Assembly: GCA_004835665.1 (NCBI GenBank)
Contig: RBKR01000003.1
Location: 1,674,001-1,738,000 of the forward strand
From: Phoma sp. XZ068
Lineage: Eukaryota > Ascomycota > Dothideomycetes > Pleosporales > Didymellaceae
Direction of reading: 5' to 3'
Length of the DNA: 64,000 bases
The notes below the pieces were generated by a model. It saw only the letters and a program-made list of their open reading frames with translations. It searched no databases and was not told where the DNA came from. The position numbers and the translations under genes are program-made. Within the stretch, counting starts at the first letter, position 1. Every line of letters starts with the position of its first letter. Of the stretch, positions 22,521 through 33,435 are shown in pieces.

Positions 22521-23144
22521 TTACTCGTCCTTCTTGTGGTAGTTGACCTTGTCGTTCCAGAAGAGGGTCTGACCTGATATCAGTATTGTGGCACACGTGT
22601 ATCGCAGTAGGCCTGACTTACCTTGTCACCGTCACCCCAGAAGAAGTTCTTGGTGCGGATGTTCTGGTAGGGGTACTCAGGCTTCTCCTCGCGGGGGTTG
22701 GTGTGCTGCTCGTGCTCGACGTGCTCCCAGTGGGCATCCCACCTCAACTTGGCGTTGACGGTGGCCAGGATGATGCAGGGGACGGCGACGCTGTAGTTAC
22801 ATCGTCAGTACATGTTTCCTCGACATAATTGACCCAATTGGACCGCCAATGGCATTGTACGTCGTCCCTCCTTCCCCCCATGGTGATATCATATGCACGG
22901 CTGCTGATTGGCAGCCGGCCCGCACACACAGCGCGACTTACTAGAGGCTCAGCTTGCGCCAGAACTCGCCGCTCTCTCCGCCGTGCTCAGCAATGCGGGC
23001 ACGCTCGCGGTTGAACTCGTTGTCCTCGGCTCCGGCGAACTGCTTGGGGCTCTCGGAGCTGTAGTTGCGGCGGCCGGCGCGGGCAGGGGCGCGGGCGAGG
23101 GCCATGCGCGGGGTCTGGCGGGCAGCGACTCGGGCGGCGAACAT
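22521..23144 (-). CDS. COX13: Cytochrome c oxidase subunit VIa
   Basis: Three exons, 23144-22942, 22790-22622 and 22568-22521, give 139 aa, with introns of 151 and 53 nt. A presequence rich in Ala and Arg (about 35 residues) is followed by DNEFNRERARIAEHGGESGE, one membrane span (YVAVPCIILATVNA), and the conserved tail YPYQNIRTKNFFWGDGDKTL. It is a peripheral regulatory subunit of respiratory complex IV. The last acceptor used is the second AG (gtcag), because only this gives GDKTLFWND. It is divergent from APN2 with 260 bp between start codons. Confidence 0.95.
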
Positions 23145-23404
23145 GGTGGGCGGTGGTGGAGTGGAGATTGGTGCGTGGAAGCGGTGTTGGGCGGTTGCGT
23201 GCGATGACAGCTCTGAGGTGTGGTGTGAGCGAAAGCTCGAGCTGCCGCACAGCCTTGGCGTGTTTGTGCTGTTTGCGCCTGCTCCCGGCAAGTCCCCATG
23301 TGACGTCGTGACTACTTCGAGTCGCGCGGCGCGTCGCCCCCATCAACAATATGTTATGGCTATGAGACGAAGATGAGGCTGCATCGTCTCCAGCAAAAAG
23401 CACA

Positions 23405-25546
23405 ATGGTCCGCATCACGACGTGGAATGTCAACGGCATCCGCAACCCGTTTGGCTACGAGCCATGGCGCAAGAACCGCACCTTCAGCGCCATGTTCGAC
23501 GTCCTCGAGACCGACATTGTCATTATGCAGGAGCTGAAGATCCAGCGCAAAGACTTGACTGATGACATGGTTCTGGTGCCGGGCTGGGACTGCTACTTTA
23601 GCCTTCCCAAGCACAAGAAAGGTACATTTACTTCAAGCCCAATAGAGCATTGTATCACGTGCTGATGGTATTACAGGATACTCTGGTGTTGGAATATACA
23701 CCCGTCAATCCGTATGTGCACCTATCCGTGCCGAGGAAGGCCTTCTCGGAGTGCTCTGTCCAACCGGTTCATCGACACCCTACCGTGAGCAACCCGAATC
23801 CAACAGCATAGGAGGCTATCCATCACTAGCACGCATTGATGCACTGGGTGTCGATCCAGCTGCCCTCGATGCAGAAGGACGATGCCTTGTCCTCGAGTTC
23901 CCCGCTTTCGTACTCTTTGGTGTTTACAGTCCCGCCAACAGCAACGGCCTACGCGACGAGTTTCGCTATGGATTTCTCGACATGCTCGACACACGGATAC
24001 GGAACCTCACGAAGATGGGTAAGAACATTATCTTGACCGGCGATCTGAACGTTTCACGCGATCTTATCGACACGGCGAAGGCAGAGGACAATATGAGGTC
24101 GGAGGGCATGACCTATAGCGAGTACCTCAGCACACCAAACCGTCGAATCTTCAACCAGCTGCTGTTCAATGGCAAGGTAGAAGGCGAGCGAGATGAAGGA
24201 AGAGAAGAGCCTGTTCTGTATGATCTCTGCCGCGAGTTCCACCCAGAGCGCGAAGGCATGTACACGCACTGGGAGCAAAAGATCAACGCTCGGCCGGGCA
24301 ACTTTGGCTCGCGCATCGACTTTGTGCTGTGTAGTATAAGGATCAAGGATTGGTTCAAAGAATCGAACATCCAGGAAGGTTTGATGGGTTCGGATCATTG
24401 CCCGGTGTACGCAGTGACGAAGGATAGAGTACAGGGAATGGGCAACGCCACAAAGGAAGGCGCTGAAGACGACGAGCACCACATACTCGATATTGTGAAC
24501 CCGCTGGGAATGTTCAAGGACGGTGTAAGACTGAGGGAGTACAGCGCGACCAAAGACATTCCATCACTCTCGGGCAAGCTCCTTACCGAATTCAACAAAC
24601 GACAGAGCATCCGTGACATGTTCAGCAAGAAGCCTGCAGCTTCGAAGCTTGCAAACACTCCAGCATTGCCATCAACCAAGGTGTCACGGCAAGGGGTAGC
24701 GGGTAGCTTGCCAATGCAAGGGGCAGACAAAGGACCCGAACTGGCGGGAGCGACAAACGCTTTGTCTCCCGCAAATGATCAAATAGTGCACGCCACGAGC
24801 ATTCTCACCTCGCCTGAGAAGCGGCGCGCATCTGCATCTGTATCGGTATCGCCTAACAGATCGATCAAACGATCCAAATCTTCCATCGCTACCTCCAATC
24901 CCGAATCAGCCTCACTCACCAAGGGTCAGCAGTCGTTGAAAGGATTCTTTCACACGCGTTCCAAAGTCCCCGAGCCCAACCCTGCCGCAACCACTGCACC
25001 ACCATTGACATCTTTGACGCCTGCCAATGGTGAGACAAGCTCGCCGTCAACCTCCTCCGCGGACGCTAGAGTCGAAATTACTCCACCGCCCGCGGAAGCA
25101 TCCGCCGGTCAGACCACCACGTCCCCGTTCTTAGTCTGCGATCCTGGGGCGGCTCAGCAAGCTTCAAAGGAAGGATGGACGAAGCTGTTCTCCAAGCGAC
25201 CGCCGCCCCGATGTGAAGGCCACGCTGAGCCTTGCATCAGCCTCACGACCAAGAAGCCTGGTATCAACCGCGGAAGGCAGTTCTGGATGTGTCCAAGGTA
25301 CGTAACGTGATTCGATGTGTCCGTTTGCAAGATGGCTTCGCTTCCCTGCTCGTCATCTGCCCACTTTGTAAGGGGCCGGAAGCAAGCATGCGCCAGGATC
25401 CGCATCCATAACGTATGTAAGGAAAGGATTGTATGCTAACTACAGGCCCTTATAGACCGATAGGCCCATCCGGACAGAAAGAATCGGGCACACAGTGGCG
25501 CTGCGGGACTTTCATCTGGGCGAGCGATTGGAAGAGTGGCGATTGA
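23405..25546 (+). CDS. APN2: DNA-(apurinic/apyrimidinic site) endonuclease 2
   Basis: Exons 23405-23621, 23677-25297 and 25456-25546 give 642 aa. The exonuclease III-type catalytic domain (residues 1 to about 330) shows TWNVNGI, MQELK, YSPANSNG, GDLNVSRD, SRIDFVL and GSDHCPVY. A PIP-box-like QQSLKGFF lies near residue 490, suggesting PCNA binding. A GRF zinc finger ends the protein (CEGHAEPC, FWMCPR, RCGTFIWASDWK) and needs the last splice, which uses a 158-nt intron. The enzyme repairs abasic sites and 3'-blocked ends. In most filamentous ascomycetes APN2 borders the mating-type locus, as here. Confidence 0.95.
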
Positions 25547-25647
25547 GGAGCAAGTACCTGATGCGAACAGTATCCACTTCCCGCAGGGCTGATCATCCTT
25601 CGGGTGTGGAATGCGCTATGAGTGGTTTAGATCTGAGCCCGATCTCA

Positions 25648-26538
25648 CTACGGTAGGAGTCTATTCAAGGAATGTCCGCGAAGGGAAGTCGATAGGATGC
25701 TGAGGGGTTCGCAGTCACGGAAAGTACCGCGGTAGAGAGTAGTGAGAAAGCAAGCATAGTGTAACCATGCGATGGATATCTCCGGCAGTCAGGGTAGATC
25801 ATGTACAGCAAACATACCCAAGAGTAGTCTAGCTGCTCGTATGCACCTCTCAAACCTCTTGTGCCTGCATTCATAATTTCCGCATCTACCGACTCCTTTG
25901 CATCACACCATTCGCCAAGGCTTTGCGAACGCCGCGGAGCAAGTAGTTGGATGCGCCGCACGAGTGGGACCGGCAGGTTCAAGGTTGGAAGCCCGATATT
26001 GAATCCTCTTATAGGCTGACCAGAAGTAGGAATGATACACGAAGTAAGGCACAAGAAGTTACAGTGAAGCAGAGTGATGAAGTTGAATTGTTCATTGTTC
26101 TATTTTATCTAAGTATCTGAAAGCAATGCAAATAGTTCCACCAGTGACCGAGTACCCATGCCGTGAACAAAAGATGTTCGTGTTGCATATCGGTTATAAG
26201 TGCCTTAATGTATGTTCCGAGTGCTGAAGTTTCTTCGCAGAAAGTCGAGGGGCAATGGGCGCGGAGAGCGGACGCTGGTGTGTGCGATAATGGGTGCGGG
26301 ACCCCGATGGTTGCCTCCGTGAAGCGTGTTCAGGCAGACGTGCGAAGATGTCGTTGCGTAGCCGTGAAAGAGTGATGAATGTCGTGCGTACAAGCAGGCT
26401 GTAGGAAAGGGACTGGGTATCGTAGAAGTAGGCCTCCATCGGGTCGAAAATGAACTTCTGGTGGCAGGTGGGTATCGAGTGAGGGGCAACGGTGACGTGA
26501 GAGACGGAAAACCGAGTTTGCAAAGAGCCGACAAGCAT
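25648..26538 (-). CDS. Putative unknown multi-exon gene between APN2 and MAT1-2-1
   Basis: My model has four exons, 26538-26340, 26274-26156, 26015-25818 and 25779-25648, and gives 215 aa. All phases are compatible. The first exon uses C-ending codons typical of coding DNA here (region FDPMEAYFYDTQSLSYS). Later segments also read like protein: ALGTYIKALITDMQHEHLL and LVRRIQLLAPRRSQSLGEW. A good branch site and acceptor (ctaactgcag) sit just before the ATG, perhaps a 5' UTR intron. Weak points are the donors gtctgc and gtactc and a 38-nt last intron. The 3' end could instead read on to 25665. I do not recognise a family. It lies in the expected idiomorph interval, 95 bp downstream of MAT1-2-1 on the same strand. 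Confidence 0.4.
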
Positions 26539-26633
26539 GCTCTGCAGTTAGTTTAGGTAGAGAGATGAAATCGTGTCCCAAGTAAGCAAAGTCGTATGTC
26601 CTGGATGGACGTCAACATATGATCTGATCGGGA

Positions 26634-27741
26634 TCAATATAGATCAGAGTAGATCGATGGGAGCGTCGCATTTCCATCTGCACCGGCGCGGAAAGCGAAA
26701 GCCTCTTCGCCAAATAGATCGAAATTAATGGATCCTTCGAAATCTGCCCCAAATTCGGCCTCGAGCCGGTCGTGACGAAGACTCTCTGAAGCATGCAGAT
26801 AATCAACGGGAACCAGATCCTCCATCTCCATTCCTATCAGTGTTGTCGGTTCCATCAGCTGCGCCACATCAGCCGCAAAGGTGGCTCCAAAGTCGACTGG
26901 AAACTCGCCCACTGCAGGAGACGATCCCTCTACAAGAGGAGCGGATTGGAGGTCGATGTGTGCAAATGCTGTCTTGTCCGGAACAGGAGAGAAGCCAAAC
27001 AGGGTTGGGTCTGAAGCAAATGTGGGAGCTTGCTTTGCCTTGCGAGATTGTCGCTTCTTCTTCTCTCCGGGCTTGCGAGGACTGTACTTGTAATCTGGGT
27101 GTACACGCAGGTGTTCCTCTTTCGCTGATTTAGCTGCTGCTTGCCACGGCTTCTTCTCCGCTGGAGACAGGCTGTGCCACATCTGTGAGCATCGAGTGGC
27201 TGTAGACAGGTTAGCGATAATGATCTTAGCCAAGGATGCGGATGCAAGGCTTACAGATTTGCTGCACGGTCAGGTGTGGGTTTTCCACTTTGAGCTTCTT
27301 GTGCATAGCATCCCGAAAGATGATCCAGCAGTTCATTGGGCGAGGCGCCTTCCTCATGCCAGCGGACATGCTGCTCGACTGAGTAGCTGGCTGTTGAGAC
27401 TTCTGTGTTTGGCGGTTCGCGCCGATATCGAGGGGAAGGCGAGAGTTCTTGTTTTCTGGCATCTGAACGATCGTTTGACCTACGTTGCCGCTGTCCGAAA
27501 AAGTGAAGGTAACAGGCTGCCCCACCTGCTGGGTGAGACTGTGATCGAAATACTGCAGGAGCATGTCACCAAAAAGCTCCTGGATGTTGCTCTGGAGCAG
27601 GACCACACTGACACCGTGGTGCCAGCCCTGTACACAAGCATCTAGTGCGCTCTGAAACAGTGCCATGGCCTCTCTGTCGGCGGCGGTGGTTGGGGACAGC
27701 TCTTTAGTGGGCACCTCTGAGAGGTAGAGCTTGGTAGTCAT
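26634..27741 (-). CDS. MAT1-2-1: Mating-type protein MAT1-2-1 (HMG-box transcription factor)
   Basis: Exon 1 is 27741-27255, the intron is 27254-27200 (55 nt), and exon 2 is 27199-26634, giving 350 aa. The MATA_HMG box spans about residues 130-205: APRPMNCWIIFRDAMHKK, NPHLTVQQIS, MWHSLSPAEKKPWQAAAK, HPDYKYSPRKPGEKKKR. The intron splits the Ser codon of QQIS, the position conserved in ascomycete MAT HMG genes. The protein controls mating identity, pheromone response and sexual development. The C-terminal half is acidic and probably an activation domain. The start at MTTKLYL is chosen over an upstream ATG at 27906. The neighbours APN2 and COX13 confirm the locus. Confidence 0.95.
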
Positions 27742-27906
27742 TGTCTTATGTGGTTGGTATGAGTGCTTCGAGGTAAACTGAGGAGGGAAGTTGGGGAAGT
27801 AGGGAAAAGTCGTTGTGAGGGGCAGGTGAGAGAAGACCAGCACAGTTGGAGAAGTAGAGCGGGCTGTGGCCGGCGCCAAGGTTAGTGGGACAGAAAGTCT
27901 GCGCAT

Positions 27907-28680
27907 TCACCGTTGGTCAGTGCATTCACCGAACGGTTTAGATTGCTCATATTTACCGAATTCGTCCTCTTTCGGCTTGCTTTCACCTGGCGGTTCGAGA
28001 GGAGCTTCAGGTCTAACCAGCCAACGCAACAAGAGGTAAATTCCTAGCGCAAGGCATTCGAGATTGCGAACACTGCTGAAAGAGAGGTACACTGCGATGT
28101 GTCTGTCAGTCTTAAGTTCACACAGGTAGTCGGTAAATAACAGAGAGCTCTATCAAAGCGTGGCAATTACTCAATGCCAAGCTTGGCCTGGAAGACAGTT
28201 CCCGAATTTGTAAGTACGGCCACTAGCTCGGCATGTTCAGTATTCAAATTTGATGGTAGCCTGACAATTGCGAGATTGTGCGCATTTTCACGATCTGGAA
28301 GTGAATAGGAAAGAGAAGTGAAGTCAGAACATACCTACGAGAAAGTGTATAATCCACTTCCTAGAAGTTTCACTGCTGAGCCCCAAATTAGTCATGTATG
28401 AATGAAAAGTAAAAGTCTACATAAGTTGACGGGACTAAAGGGCATATGAAGGAATGGCCCTATACCAGTTGTTCGCCGGCAGACTGAGACAAAGGCAGAT
28501 AGCGTGCAGCCACTGACCAAAATGGCATAACGTGGTCCTTCCCAAATCGATACGAGAGTGGAACTGTAATAGAACGGGATTACAAGGTATGCCTGCGTCG
28601 ATCCGAGCGCCCCTTGCATAACGCCAAAATGGCGAGGTCGCGCAAAGTGGAAACCAGACAATCGCTTCATGCAAACGCAT
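27907..28680 (-). CDS. Putative unknown five-exon gene upstream of MAT1-2-1
   Basis: Exons 28680-28623, 28563-28466, 28416-28335, 28294-28171 and 28075-27907 keep one frame and give 176 aa. Exons 2 to 5 are the better supported. They read FGKDHVMPFWSVAARYLP, SSETSRKWIIHFLVDREN and AELVAVLTNSGTVFQAKLGI. They end with a hydrophobic stretch (LALGIYLLLRWLV) followed by a charged Pro/Glu/Lys tail. The last acceptor has a strong pyrimidine tract (ctctctttcag). Introns are 40-95 nt; the first donor (gttatg) is weak, so the N-terminus is uncertain. If the fourth intron is retained the protein stops after KLGIE. No family is recognised. It lies 165 bp upstream of MAT1-2-1 on the same strand, so it may be an idiomorph gene. 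Confidence 0.45.
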
Positions 28681-28863
28681 TGCTGATTCGAAATTCGTCA
28701 GTCGTGAAGACTGAGAGTAGCCCTCGACTAAACTACCATTTAGTGTCAGAAGCTATGCAAATGATCTCCCCTATCTCAGATGAATTGGAAATCAATTCAC
28801 TCTGTCGTGTCTTGGCTGATGTGATATGCATGCCTACATAAACGGTCGCGCATGCTAATATAT

Positions 28864-29864
28864 CTATGACGCCGATCCATTCACTGTATACGCTCTGTTC
28901 GGCTCTTCGAGAGTCCAATCTCTGACTTGACCCTTCCAGTCTGCAATTCTTCCATCTTTGATCTTTACAACCACGACCTTGACTTCGTCTCCCTCAACAT
29001 AGCATCGAGTACCGCCATCGCCCTCTCTTGTGTCGTCCTCGTGCACATTCGTGCGAGCTAGGCCACCGCCACCCCATAGTCCTCCACCTACGGGAGAGCT
29101 AGAGTAAACGTCTTCATCGGTAGGCCCGAATGTGTTGTTCGCAAGATGTTGCGCTCTGTACCAGCTTTCCTGCTCAGAACCGGCAGGTACAATTTCGGCC
29201 ACGCCATTGATTGTGGTACTGATCCTACTGAGTGAAGCAGTGTTCATGCCAAGTAGAAGCTCAGCTAACGATCCGGAACGCGGGCCTGAAGCAGAAGGTG
29301 AAGGTGAGCGACCTTGCTGACCAAGAGTCGGTGGTCGATGGGAGATCCAGTCGTGCACAAGAAGCGAAACACGGGCGTTTGACTCCAGATTGACGGTTTT
29401 TCGGGACGATGAAGGCGTCGTCATTATGATGATAGGTGATGGGGAGTATGGCGTGTTCGGTAGATACGTGTAATTCATCAAAGAAACGTGGGGAACATTG
29501 TTCGAACATGTCGCAAGATGGAGCTACTTGGGTCAGAGTCGATAGAAAAAAAATGTATGATGATATGTGGGAGTGAGGAACAATAGACAAGATAAGTTAT
29601 GTGGAGAGACTTGTATGCAATATCATGGGTACGTGGGGAACGCTGCACTCGTGAGACTATCTTGGCATAGAACGACCGGTATTCTTCTGAATTAGGCCAA
29701 GAGTTGAGCAAGGGATGACCAAGAGCGAGCTTAGTGCTATCCGAACGATACAGCTTGACGAGAGTGATGGATCGAAGAGCAGAGATTTTGGAAATACTTA
29801 CAAAGCGAGCATTCTGGAGACAGGTGATTACCTCGTCAGGAAGACCATTGGATACGGCCGACAT
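28864..29864 (-). CDS. FMN-binding split-barrel protein (pyridoxamine 5'-phosphate oxidase-like)
   Basis: Exon 1 (29864-29802) encodes the first 21 residues, and exon 2 (29523-28864) the rest, 240 aa in total. Splicing gives ARFLHLATCSNNVPHVSLMNYTYLP, the N-terminal strand pair of fungal PNPOx-like proteins related to yeast YLR456W/YPR172W. ESNARVSLLVHDW and a C-terminal GDEVKVVVVKIKDGRIADWKG complete the fold. Such proteins probably bind FMN, but the substrate is unknown. The intron (29524-29800) is 277 nt, far longer than others here, and is open in the exon 1 frame for most of its length. The gene borders the MAT region on the side opposite APN2. Confidence 0.8.
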
Positions 29865-30155
29865 CTCTGTGGAAGATTGGCTTGATACTGTAGCAACACG
29901 CTATCTTCGAGCGGCCAAAGACTATGTGGCAATTTTGCAGTGACGTTGATCGAAGGGATCAATTGTTGGACGACGGATGCGTGAATGGAAGGTTCTACCT
30001 CATAGAAAAGGGAAGCGAAGATGATGGTCCTGATGGCATGACGTCGAAAGAAGGCAGCACCAGTGATGCAAGCGCGGCCGACGCGAAACGCCGAGTACGG
30101 CTAGCCATGTCCTCCACTGACAGCTGCGTCGTCATCCACGTCAACAACACCAACA

Positions 30156-32395
30156 ATGGCGGCACCACCCTATATACCGCCCATGGCAAGCAGTGACAGC
30201 TTCAATCCGGATTTCAACACTGCCACCGAGCCCAAAGATGACGCCGCACCCGTCTCGCCCATCATCGACGACACGGCCGCGCCCATATCACCCGAACAGC
30301 ACGCTCCGCCTCAGGACACGCAGACACAGCAGCGTGTGCATGAAGTTTTGCACTCAGATATTGGTGTGACAACACTGTTGAATCGGCTGAAGGCCAGCAT
30401 TGCGAGTGCCCGAGTTCGTGCCCCTCCCCGCATCTGAGGCATTCTGGCTGACAGGCTACGCGCAGGACTTCGCCAGCTTCCTCAAGCGCCGCGGGGCCCT
30501 GGAGGAGGAACATGCTGGTAGTCTGAAGAAGCTGAGCCGACTGACACTCGATGGCCTGCGCAAAGCAGATGCGCGCCACGAGTCGTATGCCACCCAATTC
30601 GAACATGTCCTACATGCGAACGAGCGCATCGCAGACAATGGCACCCAGTTCGGACTTGCGCTGCACGCCATGCACGAGAACCTCCTACAGCTGGCGAATA
30701 AGATGGACGGGAACCGCAAGACATTGAAGCAGACCGGGCTTGCGGCGGAGAGCAAAGTGCAGGACGCTGAGAAGCTCGCAGAGAAGGCCAAGGCGAAGTA
30801 CGATCAACTGGCTGAGGACCTTGATCGCGTCAAGACAGGCGATACGGGTGCTGGCAGGAAGTTTGGCTTGAAGGGCCCTAAGTCAGCTGCCCAGCACGAG
30901 GAAGATCTTCAGCGCAAACTACAAGCCGCAGACCAGGACTACGCGAGCAAGGTCCAGACGGCACAGGCTTACCGGAAGGAGCTTCTGGCGTCAGCGCGTC
31001 CCCAGGCCGTCTCTGGCCTCTTAGACCTCATTAAAGAGACGGACGCCGCGCTAACTATGGAGATGCAAAAATACGGTACGTTTATTGTAGGACTCTGTCT
31101 CCAGTTATACATCTGACCTTCACAGCATCATTCAACGAGAAGCTGGTCGTCAACAATGGCCAGGTAGTTAGCCCACAACCTCTGAAGGGCAGCACGGCAC
31201 AGCCTCCGCCAAGTGTCAATCACCTCATTTACCAGATCAACAACGACAAAGACTTTGACGACTACATATTGAAGAATGCTTCCAAGGTATCTGCAGTAAA
31301 GCCCGAGCTACATTACGTCAAGCACCCTACTCAAGCTCCCGCACAATCCTATCCTTCCTTAACTCCAACCGGCAACAATGACCGCCGCACCTCGATCCCC
31401 CCGCAAGTTCAACCGCCAGCATCTTTCTCTACTCAGCCAACAGAGGCAAATGGCTCATCATTCCAGCAGCATCATCCTCCTCCTCCTCAACAGCTCGATA
31501 CAGAACCCCAAGCCGGTTTCTCGTCGTACCAAGCACCGCCCCAGGCAGCTCAGACTCAGGCACCAACATATGGCAAAGCTCCTTACTCCCCAGTCGCCGC
31601 AAACTCCTTTCCGCAGGCTGAGTATCCTCGTGGACCTGTTGGTCAGGCAACAGCACAACAAACGAGTGGGATATTGTACAACAATCCGCAGCCCCCAGTC
31701 AACCCCGTTTTTGGTATAACTCTTGAAGACCTTTTCCACCGCGATGGCTCGCCAGTGCCGATGGTGGTCTACCAATGTATCCAAGCAGTGGATCTCTTCG
31801 GACTGCAGGTTGAGGGGATCTATCGCATACCAGGAACATCATCTCACATTCAGCAAATGAAGGCCTTGTTCGATAGTGGTATGCTGGTCGCATCCCCTTC
31901 GTTTGCGAAATACTAACTTAATCTAGACGCATCTCAGGTTGATTTTCGCAATCCCGAAGCATTCCAACATGACGTCAATAGCGTTGCCGGCCTGTTGAAG
32001 CAATTCTTTAGAGAGCTTCCTGACCCACTCCTCACAAGAGAATTCTACGACCAGTTCATCGAAGCTGCTCGTGTGGATGACGAGACAATGCGTCGAGATT
32101 CAATGCACGCACTAATCAACGCCCTTCCTGATCCCAATTATGCAACCCTTCGCACACTAGTACTACACTTGCACCGAGTTCAACAATCGTCAGAGATTAA
32201 TCGCATGAGTACAGCTAATCTAGGCATTTGCTGGGCGTAAGTATCATAATAAAACTGCCGGAGATGTCACTGACGTTCTACAGTCCATCAATCATGGGAC
32301 CACACAAAGGCAACAACATGGCCGACGCCGGGCTTCAAGCTCGCGTCATAATAACTATTTTAGACAACGTGTTGCAAATTTTCGATGAAGATTAG
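30156..32395 (+). CDS. RGD1: F-BAR and RhoGAP domain protein (Rgd1-like)
   Basis: Five exons, 30156-30413, 30466-31075, 31126-31878, 31927-32236 and 32284-32395, give 680 aa. The F-BAR region (residues about 75-330) starts LNRLKASIASARDFASFLKR, a junction that needs a weak gttcgt donor. A Pro/Gln-rich linker follows (about 380-480). The RhoGAP domain then shows EGIYRIPG with the arginine finger, LLKQFFRELPDPLL and STANLGICWAPSIMGP. The protein should stimulate GTP hydrolysis on Rho-family GTPases at curved membranes during polarised growth and stress. The start at MAAPPYIPP is the first ATG of the open frame. Confidence 0.92.
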
Positions 32396-33435
32396 GATCT
32401 GGGTATGCTCTTCTCATCGACATACCACATGGAATTTCCAAGCGTTGCCTGTCTCCAGATCGCAGACCAGTTCCATGCTCACGGTGTTAGCATGGTAATT
32501 ATGTCACACGATGAATATTGTAACGGATCAACATCTGTGGCGAACTAAGCATTCATCACAACTAATGGATGCAGTGGGTGTCCACTTCAACATCATTCTG
32601 ATCTTGAGTGTTCACCGTGCGGTGCAAAAATGTCTCCTGTCCGAAGACCTACGCGTAAAGCTGCGGCCATGAATGCAGCAACCAGGAACGCCCCTCTGCT
32701 CAATCTCCTGAACGATATGAATTAAATCTCCCAACAATATGGCTGGAAGTGAAAACAACCTCCGATCACGGGTTTACAGGAGCTTCATCTCCCTCTAAAG
32801 TGATAACGCTATGACTGCATCCATACTCTGTTTCTGTGCACTTTGTGAACATAGCTGTCCTTGTGAGTGTCATGCCTTCAGACCAGCAAACTAGTCTAGC
32901 TTTCGTGATCACGCGATCTTGTTCCGGTGTTCAGCCTCGCATCCACGTTGTGTTCACGCAGATACATCAATAGCAGCTCAATCATTATTCCATGCTTCCA
33001 TTCTCGGCCGCGGATTCACGAGTAGATATTTGGACGGCCTCACTAGTGGCCTTCAGTACAAAGTGACGTACCAGCAAGTAGCTTTCTGGTAGCGCAAGCC
33101 AAAGTAGGATGTGACCAGTGAACTTGAATTAAAAGTGGGTACCACATTCAAACAGTCAATGCGGGTGGAGTGGGCCTTCCCCGGTTTTCGACTCAAGCTG
33201 CAGTCATTGCGGTAGGCGGCTTGAACCAGTTACGCCAGCGCTAGCAGGGGCAGCTGCAGCACGGGCGATGAGGGGAAAGCTCTCTCAGGATGCGTGAAGT
33301 ACACAACTCCCAACCCTCAACCTTTCTTCAACGATTTGCATTGCTCCCTCAGATCACGGTCTTACACCTCCAGCCCGCAATCCCTAGACCTGTCTGCAGA
33401 CCCGCCCATACGTTACTTAACGCAGCTCGACCGCA
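32396..33435. other. Long intergenic spacer without a supported gene
   Basis: 1040 bp between RGD1 and NIPSNAP. Both strands are broken by stops apart from one short frame near 33290. No RNA gene or repeat was recognised. Confidence 0.5.

Noticed and set aside
26330..26581. Alternative minus-strand frame near the MAT1-2-1 end
   Set aside because: Open for 84 codons, but it has no ATG and poorer codon choice than the frame starting at 26538.
26634..27741. Possibility that the HMG gene is an ordinary HMG-box factor rather than MAT1-2-1
   Set aside because: The Ser-codon intron, the HMG sequence and the APN2-COX13-APC5 flank together fit MAT1-2-1.
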